From Paenibacillus sp. JQZ6Y-1 (GTDB lineage Bacteria; Bacillota; Bacilli; Paenibacillales; Paenibacillaceae): 64,000 nt of DNA. A program made the position numbers and the translations under genes. Position 1 is the stretch's first letter; each line of letters opens with the position of its first letter. Below are positions 30,002-37,851 of the stretch, piece by piece. Location of the stretch: assembly GCF_040719145.1 (NCBI RefSeq), contig NZ_JBFDUZ010000001.1:2604001-2668000 (forward strand), in the 5' to 3' direction. The notes beneath the pieces were generated by a model, which saw only the letters and a list, made by a program, of their open reading frames with translations, ran no database searches and was not told the DNA's origin.

Positions 30002-31081
30002 TTAATACACATTGCCCTGACGATAACCGGCACGACTCTCAATGATGACATGCTTGCCTTCCAATGAAGAACGCTGGAACGCATGCATCACTTCTAAGAC
30101 GTGAAATGCCAGTTCTCCGCTAGCGCGATGCGGGCGATTGTCGTGGATAGCAGATATCATCTCATTCAGCCCTTTGCCGCGCTCATTGCTGACCGGCTCA
30201 AATACCGGTGTAACAATCTCGTAGCTCTCTGCGCCTGGACGCTTCAGACGAACGTCACCGTCGAAAAAGTTTGGATCAGGAATATCCAGCGTGCCTTCAG
30301 TACCATAAATCTCAATACGTGGTAGTTGCGAGCCGCCCGGAATATCAAAGCTGGTGACTAGCGTAGCAATCGCACCATTTTCAAAATCAATCGTGCCTGC
30401 TAGATGCGTCGGCGTTTGTACACGAATCGGCGAGTTTGCTTTTGGTCCGGTATGCACTTTACGATCAGGAATCTGAATGCCCGTTGACGAGCTAACTCGT
30501 GTCATCGATCCAAGTAAGCTTGTAAGCGCGGTCAAATAATATGGTCCCATGTCGAACATTGGACCCCCACCCGGCGCATAGAAGAATTCAGGATCAGGAT
30601 GCCAGGATTCGGGCCCAGCCCCCATCATAAAGGCAGAGGCGGCAATCGGACGCCCGATCAGACCGTCATCAATCGCTTTGCGTGCAGTTTCGATTCCTGC
30701 TCCGAGGAATGTATCCGGCGCACTGCCGACGCGTTTACCGACTTCTTTCGCTTTTTCCAATGTACGTTTGCCATCGCCCAGCGAAACGGCGAACGGCTTC
30801 TCAGCATACACATGCTTACCAGCTGCAAGGGCTGCCAAATTAACAGACGCATGCGCTGCGGGAATGGTCAGATTGATAATTAATTCAATATCATCCTGCT
30901 TGAGAATTTCTTCCGAGGTGAAGGCGTTTTCAATACCAAACTCTTTTGCCCGTTCTTCCGCGCGTTCCTTCACCATGTCGGCACAGGCTACAATTTCGAC
31001 AACCGGACTTGATTGCAGATTAGTGAAGTAAATAGAACTAATATTGCCGCATCCGATTAATCCGGCTCTCATTCGTTGCAC
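30002..31081 (-). CDS. Gfo/Idh/MocA family oxidoreductase
   Basis: This 359-residue oxidoreductase has RAGLIGCGNISSIYF for NAD(P), YAEKPFAVS with the catalytic lysine, and GGGPMFDMGPYYLTALTSLLG in the C-terminal domain. I chose the GTG at 31079-31081 because AAAGGAGG lies 7 nt upstream; an ATG 9 bases later is possible. It is the first gene of the minus-strand sugar cluster and faces the AraC regulator. A perfect TTGGCA-TG-TGCCAA palindrome lies just upstream of its ribosome binding site. Confidence 0.92.
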   Translation of the reverse strand: MQRMRAGLIGCGNISSIYFTNLQSSPVVEIVACADMVKERAEERAKEFGIENAFTSEEILKQDDIELIINLTIPAAHASVNLAALAAGKHVYAEKPFAVSLGDGKRTLEKAKEVGKRVGSAPDTFLGAGIETARKAIDDGLIGRPIAASAFMMGAGPESWHPDPEFFYAPGGGPMFDMGPYYLTALTSLLGSMTRVSSSTGIQIPDRKVHTGPKANSPIRVQTPTHLAGTIDFENGAIATLVTSFDIPGGSQLPRIEIYGTEGTLDIPDPNFFDGDVRLKRPGAESYEIVTPVFEPVSNERGKGLNEMISAIHDNRPHRASGELAFHVLEVMHAFQRSSLEGKHVIIESRAGYRQGNVY

Positions 31082-31094
31082 AGGTAATCCTCCT

Positions 31095-31108
31095 TTGGCA
31101 TGTGCCAA
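31095..31108. promoter_or_regulatory. 14-bp palindrome upstream of sugar cluster
   Basis: TTGGCATGTGCCAA is a perfect inverted repeat starting a few bases upstream of the Shine-Dalgarno of the oxidoreductase gene. It may be an operator or a translation-modulating hairpin. The regulator is unknown. Confidence 0.35.
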
Positions 31109-31344
31109 TGTATGATAAACCCGATATGTACGATGGACTTATCCATACGATTGCTTGCCATTTATTGGTATAAATCGTTATACAGCATATTATGCAAAAA
31201 ATAGTACGTTGAATGGCGTGCAAAATATGTTGTTTTATGTTCGTTACCATAGTATTACGAAATCGTATCAATTAAAATGAATAATATGATTAAAACATGA
31301 ACTATTTGGTCAAAATTTAAATTTGTTGCTGAAATGAGGATCAC

Positions 31345-32172
31345 ATGATGGATGGACACGGAGAAGATTGCAAAGTATATACCGCAGGGTACTCCTTTCA
31401 CCGGAAGCCCTTTTATATGAATGAGCCGGATGGCATTCACAACTATCTGTTCCGTCTGCAAACGGAAGGCAGCTGTCAATTGCGCTGCGATGGTGAGTTA
31501 GTTCATGTGGAGACGGGAGAATTACATATGTATGACCCGAATGAACCTTATGAGCTGCGAATCGGTGATACGCTTGATTCTACGGGCAAAAGAGCAATAG
31601 AAAGCGGAGATTATCACATTTTTTTCGGCGGTCCTTGGGTAGACGAATGGTGGACACAGAACAAACGCCCATGCAAAATTAAAATCCCGCTGACCGATAA
31701 TATTATGGATCTGATGCGTCAGATTGCGATGGAGAAACGTCGGATTGATAACCCCAATCCTGAAATCTCTAGTCACTATATGAAGATCCTATGCCTGTCT
31801 GTGGATCGTTATCTAGCCGAGCAGCCTGTCGGCGCACCGCGCACTTATCTGGCTTATCAAATCAAGAGTTATATCGAGGAAAATGCAGCCTCAACGTTTA
31901 AATTAGAGGATGTTGCGCTTCATATTGGCATTAGCGTATCACGTGCCGTTCATCTGTTCAAAGAGGCGTTTGATACAACGATTATGCAATATGCGCTTGA
32001 TGTACGTCTGAATATGGCACAGGAGCGAATTATGTTCAGCCCTATGCCGCTGGAAGAAGTCGCAGAATCCTCGGGCTTTGCGAATTATACGTATTTTCAT
32101 CGGGTATTTCGCTCCCGTTTCGGCATGTCACCGAAAGAATTTCGACTATCCAAGCGCGAGCCTATTACATGA
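31345..32172 (+). CDS. AraC-family transcriptional regulator
   Basis: It has 275 residues with a cupin-type N-terminal sensor (about 10-110) and a C-terminal AraC DNA-binding domain with two helix-turn-helix units. The first is YLAYQIKSYIEENAASTFKLEDVALHIGISVSRAVHLFKE; the second ends with FANYTYFHRVFRSRFGMSPKEFR, the family signature. It is divergent from the ThuA/Gfo sugar cluster and is the natural candidate for its sugar-responsive activator. GAGGATCAC precedes tandem ATG codons. A bidirectional terminator follows. Confidence 0.93.
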   Translation: MMDGHGEDCKVYTAGYSFHRKPFYMNEPDGIHNYLFRLQTEGSCQLRCDGELVHVETGELHMYDPNEPYELRIGDTLDSTGKRAIESGDYHIFFGGPWVDEWWTQNKRPCKIKIPLTDNIMDLMRQIAMEKRRIDNPNPEISSHYMKILCLSVDRYLAEQPVGAPRTYLAYQIKSYIEENAASTFKLEDVALHIGISVSRAVHLFKEAFDTTIMQYALDVRLNMAQERIMFSPMPLEEVAESSGFANYTYFHRVFRSRFGMSPKEFRLSKREPIT

Positions 32173-32236
32173 TATGCTTGTCTGCTTTCATATTACACAT
32201 TCAATACTCCTAACCCCACTAATACCCCGAAGGAAA

Positions 32237-32279
32237 CTAAAAAGGCATTCTGGCGAATCATCGCCGGAATGCCTTTTAT
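32237..32279. terminator. Bidirectional terminator
   Basis: AAAGGCATTCTGGCGA and TCGCCGGAATGCCTTT (to 32277) pair around a 4-nt loop with one wobble. It serves the AraC gene and convergent abrB. Confidence 0.88.
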
Positions 32280-32412
32280 ATATGCAACCGAATACGGTCA
32301 CTTACAAATGTATATTCACAATCATAGAAATCGAATAGATCACGAACAGAATAGATCATAGTCACTGCTTGTACAGCGGCTGGTATCGATTTCAGTTCTC
32401 TCAAAAATCACT

Positions 32413-32676
32413 TTAGCTCTTTTGAGAATTACGGATTTGTGTCAGTTCATCAATGACGCTGCGGCTGATCAGCTTACCTTTAAAGTAAACAAGGTCTTCC
32501 GTATCACCGGTAAAAATGCAGGAAGGCTCGTATTTTTTCAAAATAATACGGTCGCTATCCACGAAAATTTCCAGTCCATCTTTTACATCGATATTCATAA
32601 TACGGCGAAGCTCGATTGGAATAACAACTCTGCCCAATTCGTCCACTTTTCTCACAATACCTGTTGCCTTCATCAT
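32413..32676 (-). CDS. abrB: AbrB-family transition-state regulator
   Basis: It has 87 residues, with the swapped-hairpin DNA-binding domain MKATGIVRKVDELGRVVIPIELRRIMNIDVKDGLEIFV (about 2-48) and a shorter C-terminal domain, as in AbrB and Abh. Such proteins repress stationary-phase genes. GGAGGAG precedes two adjacent ATG codons. A TTGGCA-17-TTTAAT promoter is present 70-95 nt upstream. Distinguishing AbrB from Abh or SpoVT needs comparison, but length and sequence favour AbrB. Confidence 0.88.
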   Translation of the reverse strand: MMKATGIVRKVDELGRVVIPIELRRIMNIDVKDGLEIFVDSDRIILKKYEPSCIFTGDTEDLVYFKGKLISRSVIDELTQIRNSQKS

Positions 32677-32741
32677 ACGAATTCTCCTCCAATATCATCA
32701 TTCTACATTTATCTACAAAATTTTTAATCGTAATAATTATT

Positions 32742-32770
32742 ATTAAAACACACTGGAACTAGAATGCCAA
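32742..32770 (-). promoter_or_regulatory. abrB promoter
   Basis: On the minus strand TTGGCA (32765-32770) and TTTAAT (32742-32747) are separated by 17 bp. Confidence 0.6.
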
Positions 32771-33134
32771 GTTAATATTTTACTTCATATGAAAATTATT
32801 AAATATTTTATTGTTATCAATCCAATGATTAAAGAACCTTCCTACTTAGGATTTATGACCGCCAGCCACTAATTTACGGGGATATAGAGTTATAAACAAA
32901 ATTTCGACTTTTTAATCGCTTGCTGACTAAAAACGTCGAATGATGAGGTCAATTGGTCGTTTAACGAATACTTGTTTCTACAATAGTATCTACAATTAAC
33001 GACATAAACTGTCATATGTAAAGATGGAGGTGACTATCATTCTCTGATCGTATAGAAGCTAATATTATACTGTTTCACTATCCATCCAAGTCATATGGTA
33101 CAAGAAACTCTGGCTATAAATCATAAAACTATAT
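32771..33134. other. Non-coding AT-rich region upstream of abrB
   Basis: About 360 nt without a credible gene. It holds an inverted repeat, CGACTTTTTA / TAAAAACGTCG (about 32907-32941), and other short dyads. I see no known RNA family. Confidence 0.4.
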
Positions 33135-33185
33135 AAAAAAACGGCACTTTTTCCGTGAATAACGCTGGAAAAAGTGCCGTTTCCT
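33134..33185 (-). terminator. Terminator of hypothetical gene
   Basis: AACGGCACTTTTTCC (33140-33154) pairs perfectly with GGAAAAAGTGCCGTT (33167-33181); seven T follow on the minus strand. Confidence 0.88.
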
Positions 33186-33244
33186 ATGTCATAACCCATC
33201 CATACCATTTAGGAACGATTATGCCTGTTCATTTTCTTACCAGA

Positions 33245-33610
33245 TCATGCCTCTTCGTTATGCTCTCCTTGTCGATGCTGCTTAGCACGTCGCTCGTCCA
33301 ACGCTTCACTTACAGCAAAAGCAAGATCATCATTGCCATACATTGCAAGTACACCAAGCAAAGTATCATTCTCGATCTCGCCCGCCTCTTCCTTCGGCAC
33401 AGTCAAACGAATGCCCTGCTCTAAGCGAGGATTGTCGATCTGATCAGGGTATGCGCTGCAATACAGCTCACGCGCATCAAAATCATTATTTACACACCAT
33501 TGTGTAAAGACAAGAATCATCATATCTTCATCGCGACGATAGCTCTCTACAATCTGCTCTTCACGTCGCTTGAGTTGTTCCTCGCGTGTAATGTCATCAA
33601 ATTCATCCAT
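33245..33610 (-). CDS. Hypothetical acidic protein
   Basis: I do not recognise this 121-residue protein. It is strongly charged: an N-terminal helix rich in Glu/Arg (DDITREEQLKRREEQIVESYRRDEDMM), a central FTQWCVNNDFDARELYCSAYPDQIDNP stretch with two cysteines, and a mixed-charge tail. No signal peptide or membrane segment is present, so it is probably cytoplasmic. The ATG at 33608-33610 is better spaced from GGAGG than the ATG nine bases upstream. Its own terminator follows. Codon use resembles neighbouring core genes, which supports a real gene. Confidence 0.7.
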   Translation of the reverse strand: MDEFDDITREEQLKRREEQIVESYRRDEDMMILVFTQWCVNNDFDARELYCSAYPDQIDNPRLEQGIRLTVPKEEAGEIENDTLLGVLAMYGNDDLAFAVSEALDERRAKQHRQGEHNEEA

Positions 33611-33725
33611 GAATGTCATCCTCCTGCCTCGTGTTCCTCATCGTAGTTCATCGCCTACTGCTTGCTTGTTTATCATGTACTACTGGATTATCTATCATCT
33701 ACCATTTTATTGAGCCGAATCTACA

Positions 33726-34679
33726 TTATAAACCAGCCGTCAACTGCTCTGCTAGCTCATGTGTATCCAATACCAAATCCGCACGAATGCTGCACTGCTC
33801 CGGCGCATTGAGACGATCTAGGAAATGATCCACTACTCCAGCAAAGCCGCGCCGCTCCAAAATGGTCTCCCAGCTGCCAAACATCTGCTGCTGCGGCAAT
33901 TGTCCCTTTTCATACAAATGCAGCTGCTCCATATTGATCACTTCCGCCGAGCGCCCGCCCCCATGCAGCGACAGCTTTTCGCTATCCAATCCGGCGCTAC
34001 GTACCATGCTGTACTGACCATAGCGCTCATTGCCAAGTGAGAGCATACCCGAAGCATGCAGCAATGGTCCATTTCCCTGACGACGCAGCTGGCGTGCTAG
34101 CACACTGTAGCTATCATTGCCTAGCCAGAGTAACAGATCAAGAATATGGATTAGATCATCATATACTGTTTCTTTGGCAGGGATACTTTGTAATCGGGTA
34201 CGATGCTTACTAATCTCACACAACTCAAATCCACCCGCTTCTGCCAAAAAAGCATACGCATTCATATATAAAGGAGCAAATCGACGGTTAAAGCCTACTG
34301 CTAACAGCAATCCTTTCGCTTCGGCGAGCGCTGTCATAGCACGCGCCTCATCCATATCATACGATAATGGCTTGTCTACGTAGACTGGCAATCCATAGTC
34401 CAGACATGCAGTGACCGTATCATAATGCGTTTCCGTAGGGCTATGAATAAAGACTGCATCCACATCCCAGCTAGCAATGTCGCTGACCTGTGTACTGCCA
34501 TGCGATAAACGATAATCTTCTACCGTCTGGCGAACCGTCGCTTCTGAGCGACTCACGACGCCAACTAGCTCTACATCCGAACGCCCGCATAATAATGGCA
34601 AATACACTTTACGTGCAATCCCGCCGATTCCGATCAAAGCTACCCTTTTGCGTTTACGTACGACTTCTACTGATTCCAT
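33726..34679 (-). CDS. Gfo/Idh/MocA family oxidoreductase
   Basis: A 317-residue NAD(P)-dependent oxidoreductase with RVALIGIGGIARKVYLPLL, HSPTETHYD, VDKPLSYDMDEA (the conserved lysine) and TVYDDLIHILDLLLWLG. It is shorter than the two in the sugar cluster and resembles the MviM/YcjS type without known substrate. The start at 34677-34679 has AGGGGAG upstream; an earlier in-frame start lacks a site. It is transcribed alone, downstream of the terC terminator. Confidence 0.88.
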   Translation of the reverse strand: MESVEVVRKRKRVALIGIGGIARKVYLPLLCGRSDVELVGVVSRSEATVRQTVEDYRLSHGSTQVSDIASWDVDAVFIHSPTETHYDTVTACLDYGLPVYVDKPLSYDMDEARAMTALAEAKGLLLAVGFNRRFAPLYMNAYAFLAEAGGFELCEISKHRTRLQSIPAKETVYDDLIHILDLLLWLGNDSYSVLARQLRRQGNGPLLHASGMLSLGNERYGQYSMVRSAGLDSEKLSLHGGGRSAEVINMEQLHLYEKGQLPQQQMFGSWETILERRGFAGVVDHFLDRLNAPEQCSIRADLVLDTHELAEQLTAGL

Positions 34680-34744
34680 CTTTCTGCTCCCCTTTACAGC
34701 AACATATGGCTTCATTATAACAGCGATATGTTCCGGTTCCTATA

Positions 34745-34787
34745 CGAAAACACCCCTGCATCGCAAAGTGGCGAAGGCAGGGGTATT
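34745..34787 (-). terminator. terC terminator
   Basis: ACCCCTGC and GCAGGGGT (about 34751-34780) pair with an inner TTCGC/GCGAT helix, followed by a T-run on the minus strand. Confidence 0.75.
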
Positions 34788-34801
34788 GAAAATGGGGATC
34801 A

Positions 34802-35494
34802 TTACAGAGCTGGCTCGCTCATGGCACGGGATTGTTCTTTTTTCTTCTTCGTACGCAATCCGAGTAAAATGACCGCCAATACGATAACAATTTCAAATCC
34901 ATATTTTACAAAGCCATTGGCAAAATAACCACTAATAAACGATTCTTCCATCACCATCTTAGCTGCTGTCCAAGCAAGGATGGCAGAACCGAGTATGATA
35001 ATCCATGGGAATCGCTCCATCAGCTTCATGATCAGCGTACTACACCAGACCATGACTGGAATGGAGATTGCCAGACCAACGATAACGAGCAACGTATCGC
35101 CGTGTGCAGCACCGGCAACTGCCAGTACATTATCCAGACCCATCATCGCATCGGCGATAATAATGGTACGAATCGCCGCCCACATGCGTGTGCTACCAGA
35201 TACATCACTATCCTCCTGCTCCTCAATCAACAGCTTATAGGCGATATACATTAACGCCAATCCGCCAAGCAAGTGCAGACCCGGAACCATTAACAAGTAG
35301 ACGACCAACAACGTCGCAATAGCGCGGATAATCACTGCTCCTACCGTTCCCCAAATAATAACCTTTTTCTGGTTTTCCTTCGGGATGTTGCGCGCCGCCA
35401 TACCGATGACGATAGCATTGTCGCCAGCAAGCACCAAGTCAATCATAATAATGGATGCCAGCGCCAGCCAAAATTCAGCTGTCAAAATCTCCAT
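34802..35494 (-). CDS. TerC-family membrane protein, probable Mn2+ exporter
   Basis: A 230-residue multi-pass protein with the TerC signature WLALASIIMIDLVLAGDNAIVIGMAARN and a second, similar half with IIIADAMMGLDNVLAVAGAA; these repeated acidic membrane motifs probably bind metal. B. subtilis relatives (YkoY, MeeF/MeeY) export manganese or metallate exoenzymes. The ATG at 35492-35494 has AAGGAG 7 nt upstream; a longer ORF runs into the riboswitch terminator. The yybP-ykoY leader just upstream supports the manganese role. C-terminal KKKK tail is cytoplasmic. Confidence 0.9.
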   Translation of the reverse strand: MEILTAEFWLALASIIMIDLVLAGDNAIVIGMAARNIPKENQKKVIIWGTVGAVIIRAIATLLVVYLLMVPGLHLLGGLALMYIAYKLLIEEQEDSDVSGSTRMWAAIRTIIIADAMMGLDNVLAVAGAAHGDTLLVIVGLAISIPVMVWCSTLIMKLMERFPWIIILGSAILAWTAAKMVMEESFISGYFANGFVKYGFEIVIVLAVILLGLRTKKKKEQSRAMSEPAL

Positions 35495-35554
35495 GTGACC
35501 ACTCCTTCTTTGTGTTTGGCTTCCGCCAGAATGATTTGCTGTAGCTTCCAGACA

Positions 35555-35745
35555 TAAAAAAATCACCATGACCCGAAATGGGGTCTATGGTGATCTTTGA
35601 AATCAAAAGAGACCTCACCCAATTCAGTAATCAGGCAAAGGTCTCGCTAACAACGTAATGATGCGTTGCCGGTAAAGCCGGGGACTTAATCCCGTAATGA
35701 CGACTTTACTGTAGGAAGCTACTCCCCTTTGGAAACTATGTTTAA
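35555..35745 (-). promoter_or_regulatory. yybP-ykoY manganese riboswitch with terminator
   Basis: On the minus strand the aptamer shows both conserved parts: AAAGGGGAGTAGC (35719-35731) and CGAGACCTTTGCC (35634-35646), with helices closing to GGTCTC. It is followed by an intrinsic terminator, ATCACCAT-GACCC / GGGTC-ATGGTGAT (35562-35594), and a T-run. Mn2+ binding in this class prevents termination and turns on the downstream gene, here terC. A TATACT -10 lies at 35757-35762. Confidence 0.9.
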
Positions 35746-35763
35746 GCAATAATTGCAGTATAC

Positions 35764-36023
35764 ACTATTTTTTCCATAGCGAATAGTCCTATATTTGCTG
35801 CGTTCCTATAATCATAACCGAATATACATATATCGACTTTGGTATTTTCATACCAACTGTTTTCAAGTCAGTTGAATAGTAGGTAGAACATAATCCCATA
35901 CTATTCTAAAAAATAGACACATCCGTTGATATCCTTTTTTCGTATAAGGTAACAGCAGTTGATACACGACAAACAATATCTTGAAAACTGGATTTATTAG
36001 GTTGTATGTGATATAATAGCCAT
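35764..36023 (+). promoter_or_regulatory. msrAB upstream region with extended -10
   Basis: TGA-TATAAT (36009-36017) is an extended -10 about 150 nt before msrAB. The rest of 35764-36008 is AT-rich without recognised elements. Confidence 0.45.
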
Positions 36024-36170
36024 CTATCATCTTGTATAAAATAATATTTACGGGATGATCGTGACGTTTGCTTGAATATGGAGCGTCAGCTATGGGTATA
36101 ATTACATTGAACTGGTGTATTACCAGTATTGTTTATTTTAACAACTCTCATGAAATGGAGTGACTTATAC

Positions 36171-37130
36171 ATGACTGAATCTCGTCACGAAAAAGCAACA
36201 TTTGCTGGTGGATGTTTTTGGTGCATGGTAACACCATTTGAGGAATTGCCAGGTATTGTTAGTATCCGTTCCGGCTATACAGGGGGGCATACCGAGAACC
36301 CGACGTATGAAGAAGTATGTACGGAAACAACGGGTCATGCGGAAGCTGTACAGATCGTATTCGATCCAACCATTTTCCCTTATACCAAATTACTAGAACT
36401 ATTCTGGCAGCAAATTGACCCAACGGATGCAGGTGGACAATTTTATGACCGTGGTTCTTCGTACCGTACTGGCATCTTCTATCATACCGAAGAACAACGT
36501 GAACTGGCAGAGCAATCCAAAAAAGATCTGCAAGCTAGCGGACGCTTTGACAAGCCAATTGCTACTACCATTGAGCCTGCTCAAACGTTCTACGAAGCGG
36601 AAACGTATCACCAAGATTATCATAAAAAAAATCCGGGTCATTACAAACGCTATCGTAAAGGCTCCGGTCGCGATGCCTTTATTGAAAAACACTGGTCCAA
36701 AACGGTAGATAAACAGGAGCTGAAACAGCGCCTAAACGATATGCAATTCAAAGTAACTCAGCAAAATGGCACGGAGCCTGCGTTCCAGAATGAGTTCTGG
36801 GATCATCATGGTGAAGGTATCTACGTGGACATCGTATCCGGCGAGCCGCTGTTCAGCTCAACTGACAAATACGATTCCGGCTGTGGCTGGCCTAGCTTTA
36901 CCCGTCCACTGCGCGATTATCATGTAAAAGAAAATATGGACTTGAGCCACTTTATGGTTCGCACCGAGGTACGTAGCCGCGAAGCGGACTCCCATCTCGG
37001 TCACGTATTCGACGATGGTCCCGGTCCAAACGGACTGCGCTATTGCATTAACTCCGCTGCCCTTCGTTTTGTACCAAAAGAGGATCTGGATGCAGAAGGT
37101 TATAGCGAATACAAAGCATTGTTCCAATAA
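36171..37130 (+). CDS. msrAB: Bifunctional methionine sulfoxide reductase MsrA-MsrB
   Basis: It repairs both S- and R-epimers of oxidised methionine. MsrA domain: [10 protein letters not shown] with catalytic Cys15 and [24 protein letters not shown], to about residue 155. MsrB domain: from about 185, with [10 protein letters not shown], the [17 protein letters not shown] motif and the catalytic Cys in [12 protein letters not shown]. The zinc-binding CxxC pairs of many MsrBs are not seen. The 319-residue length fits a fused enzyme. The ATG at 36171 has GGAG 10 nt upstream; the longer ORF N-terminus has no family similarity. It is likely cytoplasmic (no signal peptide). Confidence 0.94.
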   Translation: MTESRHEKATFAGGCFWCMVTPFEELPGIVSIRSGYTGGHTENPTYEEVCTETTGHAEAVQIVFDPTIFPYTKLLELFWQQIDPTDAGGQFYDRGSSYRTGIFYHTEEQRELAEQSKKDLQASGRFDKPIATTIEPAQTFYEAETYHQDYHKKNPGHYKRYRKGSGRDAFIEKHWSKTVDKQELKQRLNDMQFKVTQQNGTEPAFQNEFWDHHGEGIYVDIVSGEPLFSSTDKYDSGCGWPSFTRPLRDYHVKENMDLSHFMVRTEVRSREADSHLGHVFDDGPGPNGLRYCINSAALRFVPKEDLDAEGYSEYKALFQ

Positions 37131-37247
37131 GCCAATATAGATCGAAGAACCTGTAGGATTCTTTCACACTACGAGTACGAGGAAGTAGAATTTTTGATGC
37201 TACGTGGAATGAGTTCTTAGTATAGGTTGAATCAAATCGCACGTGAT

Positions 37248-37292
37248 TAAGCGGCGGCAGAATGTATTCTGTCGCCGCTTTTCTTTTTGAGA
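37248..37292 (+). terminator. msrAB terminator
   Basis: AAGCGGCGGCAGAAT (37249-37263) pairs with ATTCTGTCGCCGCTT (37266-37280) with one wobble, then TTCTTTTT. Confidence 0.85.
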
Positions 37293-37456
37293 TACGATGA
37301 GGATGACAAGGGACGAAATGAAGTGTCACAAACGTTTCTTCCTATCCATTTCGGGTAAAGCATACATAGAGAAGTGATCATACAGACGCAGAGTAGCAGG
37401 ATGATATAAGATCCATCTTCCTCTGTCTGTCATTACAAATCAAAGGAGCGATACCG

Positions 37457-37645
37457 ATGCCATGGACCAAAAGTGACTACCCTACTTCTATGAAAAACTT
37501 GGACAAACGTGTACGCGACAAAGCAGTCGACATTGCAAACGCCTTGCTGGACGAAGGCTATGAAGAAGGTCGTGCGATTGCCATTGCTACATCGCAAGCC
37601 GAAGAATGGAATGAGAATCACCCAGAGCATAAGCAGAAGAAGTGA
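37457..37645 (+). CDS. Small YdaT-N-like protein
   Basis: The 62 residues (PWTKSDYPTSMKNLDKRVRDKA..., AIAIATSQAEEWNENHPEH) closely follow the N-terminal part of B. subtilis YdaT, a general-stress protein. The YdaT C-terminal DUF2188 domain is absent. Family function is unknown. AAAGGAG with 8 nt spacing supports the ATG. It stands alone between the msrAB terminator and a 119-bp palindrome. Confidence 0.82.
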   Translation: MPWTKSDYPTSMKNLDKRVRDKAVDIANALLDEGYEEGRAIAIATSQAEEWNENHPEHKQKK

Positions 37646-37691
37646 TCTGACTATATCATCACGTCGCTTCATTCCAACGATGATAGATTTT

Positions 37692-37810
37692 AAAAAAGCC
37701 TGTCTGTATAGGCAACGAGATGGTTACTGTATCATAGACTGAAACTTCTCTCTGTAGAGAAGTTCCAGTTTATGATTACCTTATCTCGCTGCATACAGGC
37801 AGGCTTTTTT
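37692..37810. repeat. 119-bp imperfect palindrome
   Basis: The element starts AAAAAAGCCTG and ends with its complement CAGGCTTTTTT. The two arms of about 55 nt remain complementary almost throughout (CTGTAT, CGAGAT, ATCATA, AACTTCTC) and close on a TCTGTA loop. It lies between convergent genes and would terminate both, but it is far longer than a terminator. No ORF is inside. Confidence 0.85.
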
Positions 37811-37851
37811 AGTATGCGATTATATTTCCATATTCTCTCTTCTCTACTGCG

